Part shown: positions 27,762 to 38,831 of the stretch, one piece after another | How positions within the stretch are numbered: position 1 is the first letter of the stretch | Layout of the letters: each line of letters starts with the position of its first letter | Source: Chromatium okenii | GTDB lineage: Bacteria; Pseudomonadota; Gammaproteobacteria; Chromatiales; Chromatiaceae | Direction: 5' to 3' | Length of the DNA stretch: 64,000 nucleotides | Assembly: GCF_016583745.1 (NCBI RefSeq) | Contig: NZ_NRRQ01000004.1 | Coordinates: forward strand, 62,001-126,000 | The notes under the pieces: model-generated | Seen by the model: the letters and a program-made list of their open reading frames with translations, nothing else | What the model was told of the DNA's origin: nothing | Databases searched by the model: none | Translations under genes and position numbers: made by a program

Positions 27762-28895
27762 CTATTCAATTAACAACCGCTCCAGCACTTCGCAATAAAT
27801 CTGCGTGAGCTGCTCGAGTTCCGCCACCGCGACGCACTCGTCGATTTGATGAATCGTTGCATTGAGCGGGCCGAGTTCCACCACCTGCGCTCCGGTCGGC
27901 GCAATAAAACGTCCATCCGAAGTGCCGCCGCTGGTGGACAGTTCAGCCGCCACGCCAGTCACGCTGTGAATCGCTGCTCGTGTTGCCTCCACCAACGCCC
28001 CAACTGGCGTCACAAATGGCTGCCCCGACAGCCGCCAACTCAGGTCATAACGCAGCCCGGCAGCATCGAGGATGGCGACCACCCGTGCTTGAATCTGCTC
28101 CGGCGTGATGGCGGTGGAAAAGCGCAGATTGAATTGCGCCGTCAATTCGCCGGGGATGACGTTATCCGCACCGGTGCCCATGTGCAGATTGGCGAGCTGG
28201 AAACTGGTCGGCGGAAAGTGAGCGTTGCCGTGATCCCACACCTCCGCGCACAACGCCGCCAACGCAGTCACGCTGGCATGAAATGGATTGAGCGCCAACT
28301 GTGGATACGCAACATGCCCTTGTTTTCCATAAATTTTCACCACTCCCGTCACGCTGCCGCGCCGACCATTTTTGATCGTATCGCCCAGCCGCTCCCGACT
28401 CGATGGCTCACCCACCAGCGCGTAATCAATTGTTTCACCGCGCTGCGTCAACCATTCCATCACCTTGACCGTGCCGTTGACCGACGGACCTTCTTCATCG
28501 CTGGTCAATAAAAATGCCAGCGAGCCGCGATGATCGGGATGTGCGGTCACGAAGGTTTCCGCTGCCGTCACCATCGCTGCGACCGAGCCTTTCATGTCCG
28601 CAGCACCGCGCCCGTAAAGCACGCCGTCGCGGACGGTGGGTGTAAATGGCGGTGAACTCCACTGTTCCAGCGGCCCGGTCGGCACGACATCGGTATGACC
28701 GGCGAAACACAGCAGCGGTGCGGTCGTGCCGCGCCGTGCCCATAAATTGGTCACGTCGCCATACGGCAGCCGTTCAATCTGAAAACCGCTGGCAGCTAAT
28801 CGCTCGGCAATGACGGTTTGGCAGCCGTGATCGTCCGGCGTGACCGACGGGCGACTGATGAGATCGCAGGCAAGGGCGAGAGTGGGTGAAATCAT
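27762..28895 (-). CDS. dapE: Succinyl-diaminopimelate desuccinylase
   Basis: DapE removes succinate from N-succinyl-LL-diaminopimelate in lysine and peptidoglycan precursor synthesis. The 377-residue M20 metallopeptidase-fold enzyme has the metal-ligand motifs [11 protein letters not shown] and [10 protein letters not shown], the catalytic Glu pair in TSDEEGPS, and the late His region ([14 protein letters not shown]). The ATG at 28895 (MISPTLAL) is chosen rather than a TTG four codons upstream. It is a stand-alone gene convergent with the min operon. Confidence 0.95.
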   Translation of the reverse strand: MISPTLALACDLISRPSVTPDDHGCQTVIAERLAASGFQIERLPYGDVTNLWARRGTTAPLLCFAGHTDVVPTGPLEQWSSPPFTPTVRDGVLYGRGAADMKGSVAAMVTAAETFVTAHPDHRGSLAFLLTSDEEGPSVNGTVKVMEWLTQRGETIDYALVGEPSSRERLGDTIKNGRRGSVTGVVKIYGKQGHVAYPQLALNPFHASVTALAALCAEVWDHGNAHFPPTSFQLANLHMGTGADNVIPGELTAQFNLRFSTAITPEQIQARVVAILDAAGLRYDLSWRLSGQPFVTPVGALVEATRAAIHSVTGVAAELSTSGGTSDGRFIAPTGAQVVELGPLNATIHQIDECVAVAELEQLTQIYCEVLERLLIE

Positions 28896-28939
28896 TTCGT
28901 TTTCCAAAAAAGTTGGCAGTTATCAATCTGCTGGCGCAT

Positions 28940-30142
28940 TCAGTCGCACCATACCTCGACGCGGTTACGTCCTAAATCCTTGGCACGGTACAGCGCCAAG
29001 TCGGCATGTTGAATCAGAGCGTCGGTGGTCGCATCCGCGCTGTCCATGCTGGTGATGCCAAAACTCATCGACACCAAGTTGGATACCGATTTGGGATGAT
29101 CCAGCCGCAGCGCCAGCACCGCCAGTCGCAGCTTTTCTGCCAGCGCCCGCGCTCCTTCCAAGCGCGTGTTGGGCAACACCAGTACGAATTCTTCGCCGCC
29201 GTAACGTGCGCAAAAATCACCGCGCCGCTGCAAATTGTTGTGTAACGTTTGCGCCACTAACCGCAAACACTGATCGCCGGCTGGATGTCCAAACTGATCG
29301 TTGTAGGCTTTGAAGTGGTCGATGTCGCACAAAATCAGCGCCAGCGGCTGGCGGCGGCGCAAGGCAGAGCGCAGATGCTCATTGAAAAAACGCCGGTTGG
29401 GAATGGCAGTCAGCGGATCAATTTCGGCTTGCTGGCGTAACTCGCGGTAAGACGTCGCCAACATCTGTCCCATGACGACAATTAACAGCGTCCCCGCCAG
29501 CGCGATGGCGAGATGGCTGACGACGAGCGCCACCAGCGGATAATCCGGCACCTGCGGCAGTGTGACGCTGATGCCGCCGCGAATATCGCCCTCGTGATAA
29601 CCCTGCTCGGCGTGGCAACGCAAACACGCCTTTTCCGTCAGCAGCGGTGCCATGTAGCGATAGATTTGCTGACCAGCAGTGGTGATGAATTCGCCTTGTT
29701 CGGACACCCCCCGCTTGAATTGGCGCAACGCCGCCTCTTCCCAATCAGTCGGTCGATTGTCAGGGCGTAACGGCAGCAAGCTGGTGATATGAAATTGAAT
29801 TCCGCGCCGTTCTTGGGCAATTTCCGACAATTGCCGCGTCATAAACGCCGGATTGATGAGCGTCAGAGTCAACGTGTCGGAAATGTGCAGATCGCGGTTG
29901 GGCACGCGCAAATACGGATTGGGCTGAGTGTCGGCGGTGACTGGAACATAAACGCCGCCGTGTCGCGCACTCCAGCGGCGCATGATGCGGATTTGTTCAA
30001 ACAAAGAACGCGCCGTCTGCACCGCCAGCTCCTGCCGATGAACTTTGGCTTGGTGGATATTCCACGCCAGCGATAACGTTGCCAGCGTCCACCACAGCAC
30101 TCCAGCGATCATCAAACGCCGATTAAAATTGTCATGCGTCAT
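28940..30142 (-). CDS. Diguanylate cyclase with periplasmic Tll0287/DUF3365-like haem domain
   Basis: A 400-residue membrane protein making cyclic di-GMP. Helix 1 (about 9-28) and helix 2 (about 205-227) flank a periplasmic domain resembling DUF3365/Tll0287, with a CLRCH haem-binding motif at about 173-177. A GGDEF domain (about 240-395) follows, with an intact GGEEF active site and an RxxD product-inhibition site five residues upstream. The c-type haem suggests redox or gas sensing. The ATG at 30142 is preferred to a TTG seven codons upstream. No phosphodiesterase lies adjacent; an HD-GYP protein is encoded 9 kb away. Confidence 0.9.
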   Translation of the reverse strand: MTHDNFNRRLMIAGVLWWTLATLSLAWNIHQAKVHRQELAVQTARSLFEQIRIMRRWSARHGGVYVPVTADTQPNPYLRVPNRDLHISDTLTLTLINPAFMTRQLSEIAQERRGIQFHITSLLPLRPDNRPTDWEEAALRQFKRGVSEQGEFITTAGQQIYRYMAPLLTEKACLRCHAEQGYHEGDIRGGISVTLPQVPDYPLVALVVSHLAIALAGTLLIVVMGQMLATSYRELRQQAEIDPLTAIPNRRFFNEHLRSALRRRQPLALILCDIDHFKAYNDQFGHPAGDQCLRLVAQTLHNNLQRRGDFCARYGGEEFVLVLPNTRLEGARALAEKLRLAVLALRLDHPKSVSNLVSMSFGITSMDSADATTDALIQHADLALYRAKDLGRNRVEVWCD

Positions 30143-30272
30143 GTGAAAAACGTTTATTTTCAAAGAGATGAATTATTGCCCGCCGGACAGCGCGACGCGC
30201 ATTTGGTCTTGCAATTCTATTGAACTGCTGTTGATAGTGTCGCACTGGGCGACCTGAATTGAGAACAAAACG

Positions 30273-31142
30273 ATGACTGAAACCATCATTGTGGGCTGTG
30301 GCGAAGTGGGCACACGGCTGGCGCAGCGACTGCTGGCGCGGGGCGAGGCGGTGCGCGGACTGGTGCGCAGCATCACCAGCGCGGCACGACTGGCGGCAGT
30401 CGGCGTTCCCAGCGTGGTTTATGACCTGATGACGCCAGATGCCGCGCCCGCTGGCTTGGTCACCGCGGGCGTTGATTTATTCCACTTTGCGCCGCCACCG
30501 GAGCAGGGCGTGCTTGATCTGCACACGCGGCACTTGGTGGGGTTATTCGCCCACAGCGGCAACCCGCGCCGCATTGTTTATATCAGCACGACTGGCGTGT
30601 ATGGCGATTGCCGAGGCGCGTGGATTGATGAAACCCAGCCGGTGCAGCCGCAGGCGGAGCGGTCGCAGCGGCGCTGGGATGCCGAACAAACGTTGCAGCA
30701 CTGGCGCGAGCGCAGCGGCGGCGAGGTGGTGATTGTGCGGGTGGCGGGAATTTATGGACCGGGGCGGTTGCCGCTGGCGCGGCTGCGACAAGGATTGCCG
30801 CTGGTGCGCCCGGCAGAAGCGCCCTACAGCAATCGCATTCACGTTGAGGATTTGGTGACGGTGTGTGACGCAGCGCGGGAGCGCGGGGTTGATGGCGCGG
30901 TTTATAACGCTTGCGACGACGCGCCGAGCACGATGACCGAGTATTTTTTAGCAGTCGCAGCGGCTGCCGGATTACCCGCGCCGCCCCTGTTGCCATTAGC
31001 GGAAGCGAGTGCGCAGGTCTCTGCCGGAATGCGGTCGTATCTCGCGGAATCACGGCGCATATCGAATCGCAAACTGCGCGAAGAATTGGGCGTGGTATTG
31101 CAATATCCTGATCTTGCTGCTGGCTTGCGGAGCTTGTTTTAA
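30273..31142 (+). CDS. NAD(P)-binding epimerase-like protein (YeeZ-type)
   Basis: A 289-residue extended/atypical SDR. The N-terminus has a GCGEVGTRLAQRL nucleotide-binding loop rather than the classic GxxGxxG of extended SDRs, followed by YISTTGVYGDCRGAWIDE and a C-terminal YLAESRRISNRKLREELGV segment. These match the YeeZ family of predicted NAD-dependent epimerases, whose substrate is unknown. The usual catalytic YxxxK is not clear. It is a single gene, convergent with the signalling block. Confidence 0.8.
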   Translation: MTETIIVGCGEVGTRLAQRLLARGEAVRGLVRSITSAARLAAVGVPSVVYDLMTPDAAPAGLVTAGVDLFHFAPPPEQGVLDLHTRHLVGLFAHSGNPRRIVYISTTGVYGDCRGAWIDETQPVQPQAERSQRRWDAEQTLQHWRERSGGEVVIVRVAGIYGPGRLPLARLRQGLPLVRPAEAPYSNRIHVEDLVTVCDAARERGVDGAVYNACDDAPSTMTEYFLAVAAAAGLPAPPLLPLAEASAQVSAGMRSYLAESRRISNRKLREELGVVLQYPDLAAGLRSLF

Positions 31143-31145
31143 TTG

Positions 31146-31209
31146 ACTTGTCAGTTGTCAGTAACAACGCTGTTTTTTACTGACAACTGGCAACTGAAAC
31201 CTAACAACT
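31146..31209. repeat. GTTGTCA-family palindromic repeat between convergent genes
   Basis: An 11-base perfect stem (CAGTTGTCAGT at 31152-31162 with ACTGACAACTG at 31179-31189) encloses a loop with AACAACGCTGTTTTTT, the same loop as the minE hairpin. Extra heptamers follow. It could act as a terminator for the epimerase-like gene. Confidence 0.75.
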
Positions 31210-31240
31210 CAATGAACAATTGGTGCTTGCAATTCTGTGA

Positions 31241-32968
31241 TTACCATTGATAAATCGCCTCCACCACTCGCCCCTCATCGTGATAATTCAATGCCACACA
31301 TAATTGCCGCACCAATGCAATTCCGCGTCCCCACGGTCGCGCCGCAGCCAGCACCGTATTCGGATCAGCCGTTTGCCACGCCGACGCATTAAATCCCGTA
31401 CCACTATCACGAAACCGAATACTGATTTGCCCGCCAGTTTCTAGTGGCGCATAACACAGTTCTAAATGAATCCATCCTTTACAGCCCGCATTGAGCGAAT
31501 CACTGCGCCGCCCGTAATACAGCTCAAAACCATCCGGCGCGGATTTTAATGTCGATGACAATTGCAAAATCCCGTGCTCCAGCGCATTGGAATACAGCTC
31601 CGCAACAATGGTTTCTAACGCGACCAAATGCGCATCTAATCCATCCAGCAATCCCAACGGGCGCAACATCGCCTCCACCGAGCGCAAATCGCCCAACTGC
31701 TCATCATGTAATTCAATGCCCCACGTCCATCCGCCGCTGACCACCGCCTGCTCATGCGCCCGCAACGCTGCCGTGAATAACCCGCTGTTGAGGGGCACTT
31801 CCACCACCGCGATGTCATCCGCCTGTTCCGTATGTAAACAATGCTCATCAAGGGCTTCAATCATGTCGGCAAACACCGCGCTCCCGTGTTGCCACCGCGC
31901 CAGCACTTCATGGAAACCCGCGTCTTCAAACGCAATTCCCGCGCAATTTTGCGCCTCCAGCAACCCATCGCTAAACATCAACAACCGATCACTCGCCTGC
32001 AATGACACATGACGCGGCGTCGCCGTGTCCGGCAGCTCCGGCACAATGCCCAGCGGCAACGCATAAGACTCCAGCTCATGCAGCCCATCGGCTTGACACA
32101 ACCACGCGCTCGGCAATCCACCATTCCACCACCGCAGCGTTTGCCGATTGCCCGGCACCGAAATCAAACACACCGCCATAAACCGCTCCACCGGCAGCAA
32201 TTGATAGAGCTTGCGATTGAGTTCCGCCACGATTTCTTGATCGTCAACGCCCTTGCGCGTCATCGCATGAAACGCATCCGCCACCGGCAACGCCGCAATC
32301 GCCGCCGCCAAACCGTGCCCAGTGAAATCGCCCAGCAATACCCGCAGCCCGCCGTCCGGCAAATGTTGCGTCAAAATCACATCGCCGCTGAACGTCGCCG
32401 CCGGACGCAGCAACATGCCCAGCACCTCGGTGGCCACATTGCGGTTCTTGATCGCCCGACTAAAAATCCGCTCCGCCAACTCCAGCTCTTGTTGCTCACT
32501 TTCCAGCAACAGCGCCAGCGGCAGCGTGTCAGCCGCCGCGTCGCGCTGTAAATCGCGCACCCGCTCCATCGCCACCAACCGCGCCCGCAGCAGCGCAAAG
32601 TTATACGGCTTGGTTAAAAAATCATCGCCGCCCACCGCGATCCCGTGTACCAGCGCCGCCTCATCCTGCAACGCCGACTGAAAAATCACCGGCACAAAAT
32701 CAAAGCCGTGCAGATTTTTGAGCTGGCGCGTCGCCTCAAACCCATCCATGCGCGGCATGATCGCGTCCATAAACACCAGATCAAACGCCGGTTGCTCCAC
32801 CATAAACAGCGCCAGCGCCTGCGCTCCATCCTGCGCTTCCACCGCCGTAAAGCCCTCGCGCCGTAACATCTGCGCCAACACCTGTCGGCTCACCGCATCA
32901 TCATCCGCCACCAACACCTTGCCGCGCCAACCGGCTGGTCGAGTTGCTAATTTATTGAGCGTTACCAT
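31241..32968 (-). CDS. Receiver / PP2C (SpoIIE) phosphatase / HATPase regulator, copy 2
   Basis: A 575-residue fusion: receiver domain (about 17-135; VLVADDDAVSR, phospho-Asp in FMDAIMPRMDG, Lys in FLTKPYNF), a PP2C/SpoIIE phosphatase domain (about 190-370; GDVILTQ, LLGDFTGHGLAAAI, MFSDGLLEA) and a C-terminal anti-sigma-type HATPase (about 420-570; ELYSNALEHGIL). This is the RsbU/RsbW-like partner-switching layout controlled by phosphorylation. The start overlaps the stop of the upstream paralogue by seven bases. The two copies end almost identically (VEAxYQW) and arose by tandem duplication. No anti-sigma antagonist (STAS) gene is near. Confidence 0.9.
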   Translation of the reverse strand: MVTLNKLATRPAGWRGKVLVADDDAVSRQVLAQMLRREGFTAVEAQDGAQALALFMVEQPAFDLVFMDAIMPRMDGFEATRQLKNLHGFDFVPVIFQSALQDEAALVHGIAVGGDDFLTKPYNFALLRARLVAMERVRDLQRDAAADTLPLALLLESEQQELELAERIFSRAIKNRNVATEVLGMLLRPAATFSGDVILTQHLPDGGLRVLLGDFTGHGLAAAIAALPVADAFHAMTRKGVDDQEIVAELNRKLYQLLPVERFMAVCLISVPGNRQTLRWWNGGLPSAWLCQADGLHELESYALPLGIVPELPDTATPRHVSLQASDRLLMFSDGLLEAQNCAGIAFEDAGFHEVLARWQHGSAVFADMIEALDEHCLHTEQADDIAVVEVPLNSGLFTAALRAHEQAVVSGGWTWGIELHDEQLGDLRSVEAMLRPLGLLDGLDAHLVALETIVAELYSNALEHGILQLSSTLKSAPDGFELYYGRRSDSLNAGCKGWIHLELCYAPLETGGQISIRFRDSGTGFNASAWQTADPNTVLAAARPWGRGIALVRQLCVALNYHDEGRVVEAIYQW

Positions 32969-34662
32969 TGATATACCGCCTCCACCCGCGTGCCCTGATC
33001 TTGATAAGTCAGGTTGGCACACAACTCACGCACCATCGCAATGCCGCGCCCCCACGGTCGCTGCGGATCATCCGGCAGCGCCAGCACTGCCGCATCACAA
33101 AAACCGCGCCCGCTGTGCGCGATGCCAAGTCGCACACAATGCCCCACTCCGTCCGTCTCATAATGCAACTGCACCCGAATCCAGCCCTTGCAACCCGCCA
33201 GCAGTTGCTGTTCGCGCTGCCGGTAATACGCCTCAAAGCCTTCCTGCGTCGCCTTCATCGTGGAATCCAAACCCAAGATGCCGTGCTCCAGCGCATTGGA
33301 ATACAGCTCAGTGCAGATCGTCTCTAATACGCCAATGTGAATATCCAACTGTTCCAACAACCCCAACGGCCGCAGCGCCTGCGTCAACGATGGCAATTGT
33401 CCCAACCGCCCATCTTGCACCGTCAGCGCCCATTGCCAACGCTGCGCGACCTGCGCCGCTGGCGGCAGCGGTGGCATCGCCAACACATTGACATCTAACG
33501 GAATTTCTACCACCGCAATATCATCAAGCGGCTCAATACCAGCGCAGTGCGCGTCAAGCGCCGCCAATAACTTCGGCACCAGCGGCTGCCCGAATTTCCA
33601 CTGCGGCAACACCTCCCGACATCCCGTCGCCGCAAACATCCGTCCCTGCGGATCAAGCGCCTCCGGCAGCCCATCGCTCATCATCAGCAACCGATCACCG
33701 CTGGCAATGGACAAATGATGCGGCACTTCCCGCGACGTCAGCTCCGGCAAGATGCCCAGCGGCAGCGCGTGTGACGCCAGCTCATGCAGCCCGTCCCGCC
33801 GCCGCAGCCACATGCTCGGCATCCCGCCGTTCCACCATCGCAGCTCCTCACCGTTGCCGCTGATCGACACCAAACAGGCGGCGAGAAACCGATCCGCCGG
33901 CAAAATCTGATGCAGCTTGTGATTGATTTCTGCCACCACGCGGGCATCGTCCACGCCTTTGCGGGCAGTCGCATGAAACACATCCGCCACCGGCAACGCG
34001 CCAATCGCCGCCGCCAAACCGTGTCCGGTGAAATCGCCGACCAGCAGCCGCAACCCGCCATCAGGCAGATATTGCGTCAGCACCAAATCGCCGTTGAATA
34101 CCGACGCCGGGCGCTGCGCGACAATCAGCCGATCCATCGCCACATTGCGATTCGTCACCGCCCGACTCAGCACCCGCTCTGCCAGCGCCTGCTCCTCGCG
34201 CCCGCGCTCCACCAGCGTCGCCAACGTTTCGCGCCGCGTCGTGATGATCCGTTGCAGATCGCGCACCCGCTCCAGCGCCATGATCCGCGCCTGCAAAATC
34301 TGCGGACTAAACGGCTTGGTGAGGAAATCATCGGCACCCGCTTGCGTGCTCAACAGCGCCGCCTGTTTATCGGTGGAAGCGGTCACGATGATGACCGGCA
34401 CAAAGGTCGCTCCCGCTAATCGTTTGAGCTGGCGCGTGGTTTCGCAGCCGTCAATGCCGTCCATCAAAATATCCATGAACACCATATCGGGCTGATGCGC
34501 GACAAAGCTGGCCAACGCAGCCGCACCGTTTGCCGCTTCGCAAACCTTAAAACCGATCTGCGTCAGCAAACCGGTCAGCAATTGACGATCTGAAGCAGAG
34601 TCATCGACGATCAATGCCCAACCGTGAGCGTTGGGTTGGGACTGAGAAGTGAAAGAAGTCAT
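32962..34662 (-). CDS. Receiver / PP2C (SpoIIE) phosphatase / HATPase regulator, copy 1
   Basis: A 566-residue paralogue of the next gene with the same order: receiver (about 12-130; LIVDDSASDRQ, FMDILMDGIDG, FLTKPFSP), PP2C/SpoIIE (about 170-365; GDLVLTQYLPDGGLRLLVGDF, MMSDGLPEA) and HATPase (about 420-560; ELYSNALEHGILGLDS). The metal-binding Asp residues of the PP2C domain are kept. It lies 24 bases downstream of the hybrid kinase, its probable phosphate donor, and is coupled to copy 2. The output target is unknown. Confidence 0.9.
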   Translation of the reverse strand: MTSFTSQSQPNAHGWALIVDDSASDRQLLTGLLTQIGFKVCEAANGAAALASFVAHQPDMVFMDILMDGIDGCETTRQLKRLAGATFVPVIIVTASTDKQAALLSTQAGADDFLTKPFSPQILQARIMALERVRDLQRIITTRRETLATLVERGREEQALAERVLSRAVTNRNVAMDRLIVAQRPASVFNGDLVLTQYLPDGGLRLLVGDFTGHGLAAAIGALPVADVFHATARKGVDDARVVAEINHKLHQILPADRFLAACLVSISGNGEELRWWNGGMPSMWLRRRDGLHELASHALPLGILPELTSREVPHHLSIASGDRLLMMSDGLPEALDPQGRMFAATGCREVLPQWKFGQPLVPKLLAALDAHCAGIEPLDDIAVVEIPLDVNVLAMPPLPPAAQVAQRWQWALTVQDGRLGQLPSLTQALRPLGLLEQLDIHIGVLETICTELYSNALEHGILGLDSTMKATQEGFEAYYRQREQQLLAGCKGWIRVQLHYETDGVGHCVRLGIAHSGRGFCDAAVLALPDDPQRPWGRGIAMVRELCANLTYQDQGTRVEAVYQW

Positions 34663-34686
34663 GGTGAATAATTCAGTGATAACGGA

Positions 34687-37600
34687 CTAATGTGTCAGCC
34701 AATGCTGCAAGTGCCGATTTAACTGTTGATAACACTGTTCAATTAACACTGTAACCCGCAGATATTCGCTAGGATCGGTATTCTTGCTGCCACAATGTTC
34801 TAAATAACTCGCCGCAGCTTCCAATTGTAGCGCGGAAATGTTCGCCGCCAATCCTTTAATCGCGTGCGCTTTAGAACTGATTTCCGCACACAATTCGCTT
34901 TCTACCGCCGTGCGCAATTCCGCAATGCGGGTGGGCGTATCAATTAAAAACTGCGCGATGACTTCGCGGGCAATATCGGGATCATCCATCACGCGACTGA
35001 GAAAATCGTTGACATCAAACACCGCGATTTTTTTCGTGCAAAAGTCCGCGATTTCTGGTGCATCTTCTGGTTCCAACGCCGGAGTTTCAGTCAGCCCTTC
35101 TTTGAATAAAAACGGTTGAGACGCCGCTTGTGCGGGCAAATTATGCGCCGCCAATTGTTCAGAAACCGTCCGCGCCAATTCCAGCGGTTGAATCGGTTTG
35201 GATAAATACGCATCCATGCCCGCATCTAAACAGCGTTGCCGATCCCCGACCATCGCCAATGCCGTCATCGCAATAATCGGCAGCCCTTGATTCAACGCGC
35301 CCACTTCGCCGCGCCGCAGCCGCCGAGCGACTTCAAAGCCATCAATTTCTGGCATCTGCCCATCCAGCAGCATCAAGTCATAGCGGCGCTGCGCGAGCAG
35401 TTCCAAGGCCTCCAGACCGTGATTGGCGGTGTCGATGCAGATATAACCGAGCTTTTGCAGAATGCCCCGCGCCACGATTTGATTGGTGGGATTGTCGTCC
35501 ACCAACAAAATCTGCGCCTGCGCAAATCCCTCCACCGCCACCGCGCCCATCGCTGGCAACAGCGCCGTCGTCACCGCCTCCGGTGCCGCTTTGCGCCCCA
35601 ACACCTGCAACAGGCAGTCATACAGCCGTTGTTTGCGCACCGGCTTGGTGAGATGCGCCACAAAACCCGCTTGCGCCATGCGTTGGGCGTCGTCGCTGCG
35701 CTGCAATAACGATGTCAATAAAACCAACTTGGTGTCACGCAACAGCGGATCGGTCTTGATGAGATAGCCGAGCTGCAAGCCATCTTGTGTCGGCAGCTTG
35801 ATGTCAAGCACTGCCACCTCAAACGCCATCTGTTGCTGCTGCGCTTGTCGCAACAGGCGCAAGCCTTCTTCCGCGCTCGCCGCCTCTTGCGTGATGCCGC
35901 CCCACGACCGCAACAGCGACGCCAACAGCAAGCGATTGGTGGCGTGGTCATCAACCAGCAGAATTTTGATCCCGCGCAGCGCGGTGGTTGCCGTTGCCAA
36001 GGCTTGCGCCAGTGCGGGCGGCGCGGGCAGATATTCAAACTCAGCGGTGAACCAAAATTGCGAGCCGACCCCCACCGTGCTGTCAACGCCGATGCGCCCG
36101 TGCATCAATTCCACCAATTGCTTGGCAATCGCCAGTCCCAAGCCGGTGCCACCAAAACGGCGCGTGGTGGAGCTATCAAGCTGATTAAACGCCTTAAATA
36201 AATTATCGCGCTGATCGTCGGGAATGCCGATGCCGGAATCGTGGATTTCAAATCGCAGCACCACCCGCTGTGCGCTCATGTGCATCACCGTGACGCGAAT
36301 GCCGACCTCGCCCTGACTGGTGAATTTGATCGCGTTGCCCATCAGGTTGACGATGATTTGGCGCAGATAACGCGGATCACCGCGCAACTGCGGCGGCACT
36401 TCGGGATCAATGTGATACGTCAGCTCCAGATTTTTGTTCTGCGCGTTAAATGCCAGCATTTCCAGCATGTCTTCCAACGCGAGGCGCGGATCAAAGTCGA
36501 GCAATTCCAGCTCCAGCTTGCCGGCTTCAATTTTGGAAAAATCAAGGATGTCGTTAATCAACACCAGCAAGTTTTCGCCGCTATCGCGCACGATCTCCGC
36601 TAAACGCCGCTGTTCCTTGCTCAATTCGGTATCCAGCAACAAGCCGATGATGCCAATCACGCCATTCATCGGCGTGCGAATTTCGTGGCTCATGTTGGCT
36701 AAAAACTGACTTTTTGCCTGCGTGGAGGCCTCCGCCCGCACCAAGGCTTGATCCAGCTCGTGATTTTGACGCTCCATCTGCCGCGCATATTGCTGGAGCT
36801 GCTGCTCGGTGCGCTTGCGCTCGCCGATGTCTTTGACGCCGCCATAAATGCGCCAATGTCCGTTTTCTTCCGGGACGCATTGATTGGTAATTTCCACCCA
36901 CGCCGTGCCACCGTCGCGCCGCCGCAGCCGCAATTGGCAAGTGGAAATCGCGTCCGGGGTGGCATCGCCCATCACGCTCATGGAGTGCAAATCAAACAGG
37001 GCGCGATCTTCTAACACCACCAAACGGCGCCAAGTGCCCATCGCCACAATCGCCTCGGCGCTGTGACCGGTGATCGCTTCCACCGCTCCGTTGACCCAAT
37101 CGAGACGAAAACGGCGCGTGTCGGCTTCGACGCAGGAATAGGCGATGTCGGACATCAACATCGACAAGCGGCGAAACCGCAGCTCATTCATGCGTAACGC
37201 CTGTTCTGCCCGGCGCTGACACACGATGCGCCAGATGCCGTTGGCAATCAGTTGGAGCGTTTCCACATCCATCTCATCGTAGGGCGTGGGTTTGTTGCCC
37301 AGCCCCGCCAACATCTGCACCCGCCCGCTTTCCAGCACCGGAATCGTGATAAAGCGTTCCAGCGCCAAATCCGCATCCGCCAACTTGACTGGCTCAGAAG
37401 GATTGCAAATGAACGGCTGGCGCTGTTGGAGCGCCTGCTCACACACGTCAGCGGTGATCAGCAACTGCCGCAGCGCGAGTGGCGGCAAGCGCCCGCCGCG
37501 AGCCCGCGTTGCCGGCGACCACGTCATCAGCGTCATGTTTTGCGGTTCATTGACTAATTGCACAAACCCGAGATCACTTTTGGTGAGCGATCCAGCAAGC

Positions 37601-38697
37601 TCTAAACCATAGCGAATCAAATTTGTTTCGGTTAATTCATCAGCAGCAAGATGCAATTCTAATAACGTTTCGGAACGTTTTTTTTGGACATCCATTAACA
37701 ATTCAGCGCGTTTGCGTTCGGTAATATCACGATTCACCCCCCGCCGCCCTTGATAGGTGCCATCAAGGTCATATACCGGACGACACAGATGTTCAATCCA
37801 GCGCAATTCACCATCAGGTCGTTGCACGCGCAATTGCAAGCGTTCCGGTCGTGGTTGTTGTTCTTCGCAGACGCGCCCTTCATCGTGTGTAAACCACTGC
37901 ACCAAATCGTCTGGATGAATTAAACGATCCATTAACTTGGGGTCAGCAAAAAAAGCCTCTGGCTCATAATCGCACACACATTTACACGCTGGCGAAACGT
38001 ATAAATAATTGCCATCCGGGGCGAGCCAATAATCCCAATCCGTTGAATAATCAGCAACCATGCGATAGCGCGTTTCACTATCCCGCAATCGCGCATAAGC
38101 ACTGCGCAAATCGTGTTCTTGGCGCAAGCGTTCAGTTAAATCAATAATGGTGCAAATTAAATGATCAGCACCATCATTTTCTGCGGGCAACCGCGCAACT
38201 TGCATTTCTCCTTCAAAGTAACCGCCATTGGTCGTGAGAAAATGAATCACAACGGCCGCCTGCTGAGAAAAATTCCACGCCCGCTGCAACAAGCCATCCA
38301 ATTCTTCATCGGATTCTCGCGTCACCAAACGCGGCAAATAGTGTTTGCGCAAATGATGTTGTTGCAAGCCAAAGAGTCGATTGGCAGCGGCATTTGCCAT
38401 TAAAATTAAACCGCTGCGTTCAACAACCAGTATTGGCTGCGGGATAGCTTCAAAAAGCACCGTATAACGATTCGCAGTGCGTTCGGCAGCCGCCTGCGTG
38501 ATCCGCAACTCAGCATTTTGTAATTCCAACTCTGTTTGATAAATGAGCAGATTCTCATTGAGTTTAGCGAGATTCAACTCGCCATCAGTGAGTTCTTGTT
38601 CCAGCCAACCAAACTCACCGCGTTCCAGTGCTTGACGCGCCCGGGCTTGAATATGATCGGAAGGTTTGTTGGTATTACTCGGAGGTTTCGTGGTCAT
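34687..38697 (-). CDS. Hybrid sensor kinase: PAS-PAS-GAF-PAS-HisKA-HATPase-REC-REC-HPt
   Basis: A 1336-residue multistep phosphorelay kinase. Visible in order: N-terminal helix, PAS (about 80-190), PAS/PAC (about 205-330), GAF-type domain (about 335-500; [19 protein letters not shown]), PAS (about 510-640), HisKA ([18 protein letters not shown]), HATPase ([33 protein letters not shown]), two receivers (about 915-1035 and 1070-1185) and an HPt domain ([12 protein letters not shown]). No membrane helix is apparent, so it is a cytosolic sensor. The ATG at 38697 is preferred over a TTG seven codons upstream. It heads the operon with the two PP2C regulators, with the HD-GYP gene upstream. Confidence 0.92.
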   Translation of the reverse strand: MTTKPPSNTNKPSDHIQARARQALERGEFGWLEQELTDGELNLAKLNENLLIYQTELELQNAELRITQAAAERTANRYTVLFEAIPQPILVVERSGLILMANAAANRLFGLQQHHLRKHYLPRLVTRESDEELDGLLQRAWNFSQQAAVVIHFLTTNGGYFEGEMQVARLPAENDGADHLICTIIDLTERLRQEHDLRSAYARLRDSETRYRMVADYSTDWDYWLAPDGNYLYVSPACKCVCDYEPEAFFADPKLMDRLIHPDDLVQWFTHDEGRVCEEQQPRPERLQLRVQRPDGELRWIEHLCRPVYDLDGTYQGRRGVNRDITERKRAELLMDVQKKRSETLLELHLAADELTETNLIRYGLELAGSLTKSDLGFVQLVNEPQNMTLMTWSPATRARGGRLPPLALRQLLITADVCEQALQQRQPFICNPSEPVKLADADLALERFITIPVLESGRVQMLAGLGNKPTPYDEMDVETLQLIANGIWRIVCQRRAEQALRMNELRFRRLSMLMSDIAYSCVEADTRRFRLDWVNGAVEAITGHSAEAIVAMGTWRRLVVLEDRALFDLHSMSVMGDATPDAISTCQLRLRRRDGGTAWVEITNQCVPEENGHWRIYGGVKDIGERKRTEQQLQQYARQMERQNHELDQALVRAEASTQAKSQFLANMSHEIRTPMNGVIGIIGLLLDTELSKEQRRLAEIVRDSGENLLVLINDILDFSKIEAGKLELELLDFDPRLALEDMLEMLAFNAQNKNLELTYHIDPEVPPQLRGDPRYLRQIIVNLMGNAIKFTSQGEVGIRVTVMHMSAQRVVLRFEIHDSGIGIPDDQRDNLFKAFNQLDSSTTRRFGGTGLGLAIAKQLVELMHGRIGVDSTVGVGSQFWFTAEFEYLPAPPALAQALATATTALRGIKILLVDDHATNRLLLASLLRSWGGITQEAASAEEGLRLLRQAQQQQMAFEVAVLDIKLPTQDGLQLGYLIKTDPLLRDTKLVLLTSLLQRSDDAQRMAQAGFVAHLTKPVRKQRLYDCLLQVLGRKAAPEAVTTALLPAMGAVAVEGFAQAQILLVDDNPTNQIVARGILQKLGYICIDTANHGLEALELLAQRRYDLMLLDGQMPEIDGFEVARRLRRGEVGALNQGLPIIAMTALAMVGDRQRCLDAGMDAYLSKPIQPLELARTVSEQLAAHNLPAQAASQPFLFKEGLTETPALEPEDAPEIADFCTKKIAVFDVNDFLSRVMDDPDIAREVIAQFLIDTPTRIAELRTAVESELCAEISSKAHAIKGLAANISALQLEAAASYLEHCGSKNTDPSEYLRVTVLIEQCYQQLNRHLQHWLTH

Positions 38698-38777
38698 TTT
38701 TATATCATCAGTAGCCAATAAACCATGATTTAGTTAGGCGTTACACAATTGAAAACAGAAGTTCTTGCTTGAGTGAT

Positions 38778-38797
38778 CAGTTGGCAGTTGTCAGCTA
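38778..38797. repeat. GTTGTCA-family short repeat
   Basis: CAGTTGGCAGTTGTCAG lies in the 134-base gap between the HD-GYP gene and the hybrid kinase gene. It is a two-heptamer copy with no paired arm. Confidence 0.55.
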
Positions 38798-38831
38798 CAT
38801 GCTAACGCTAGAAGTTGAAGTGCGTCATTCG

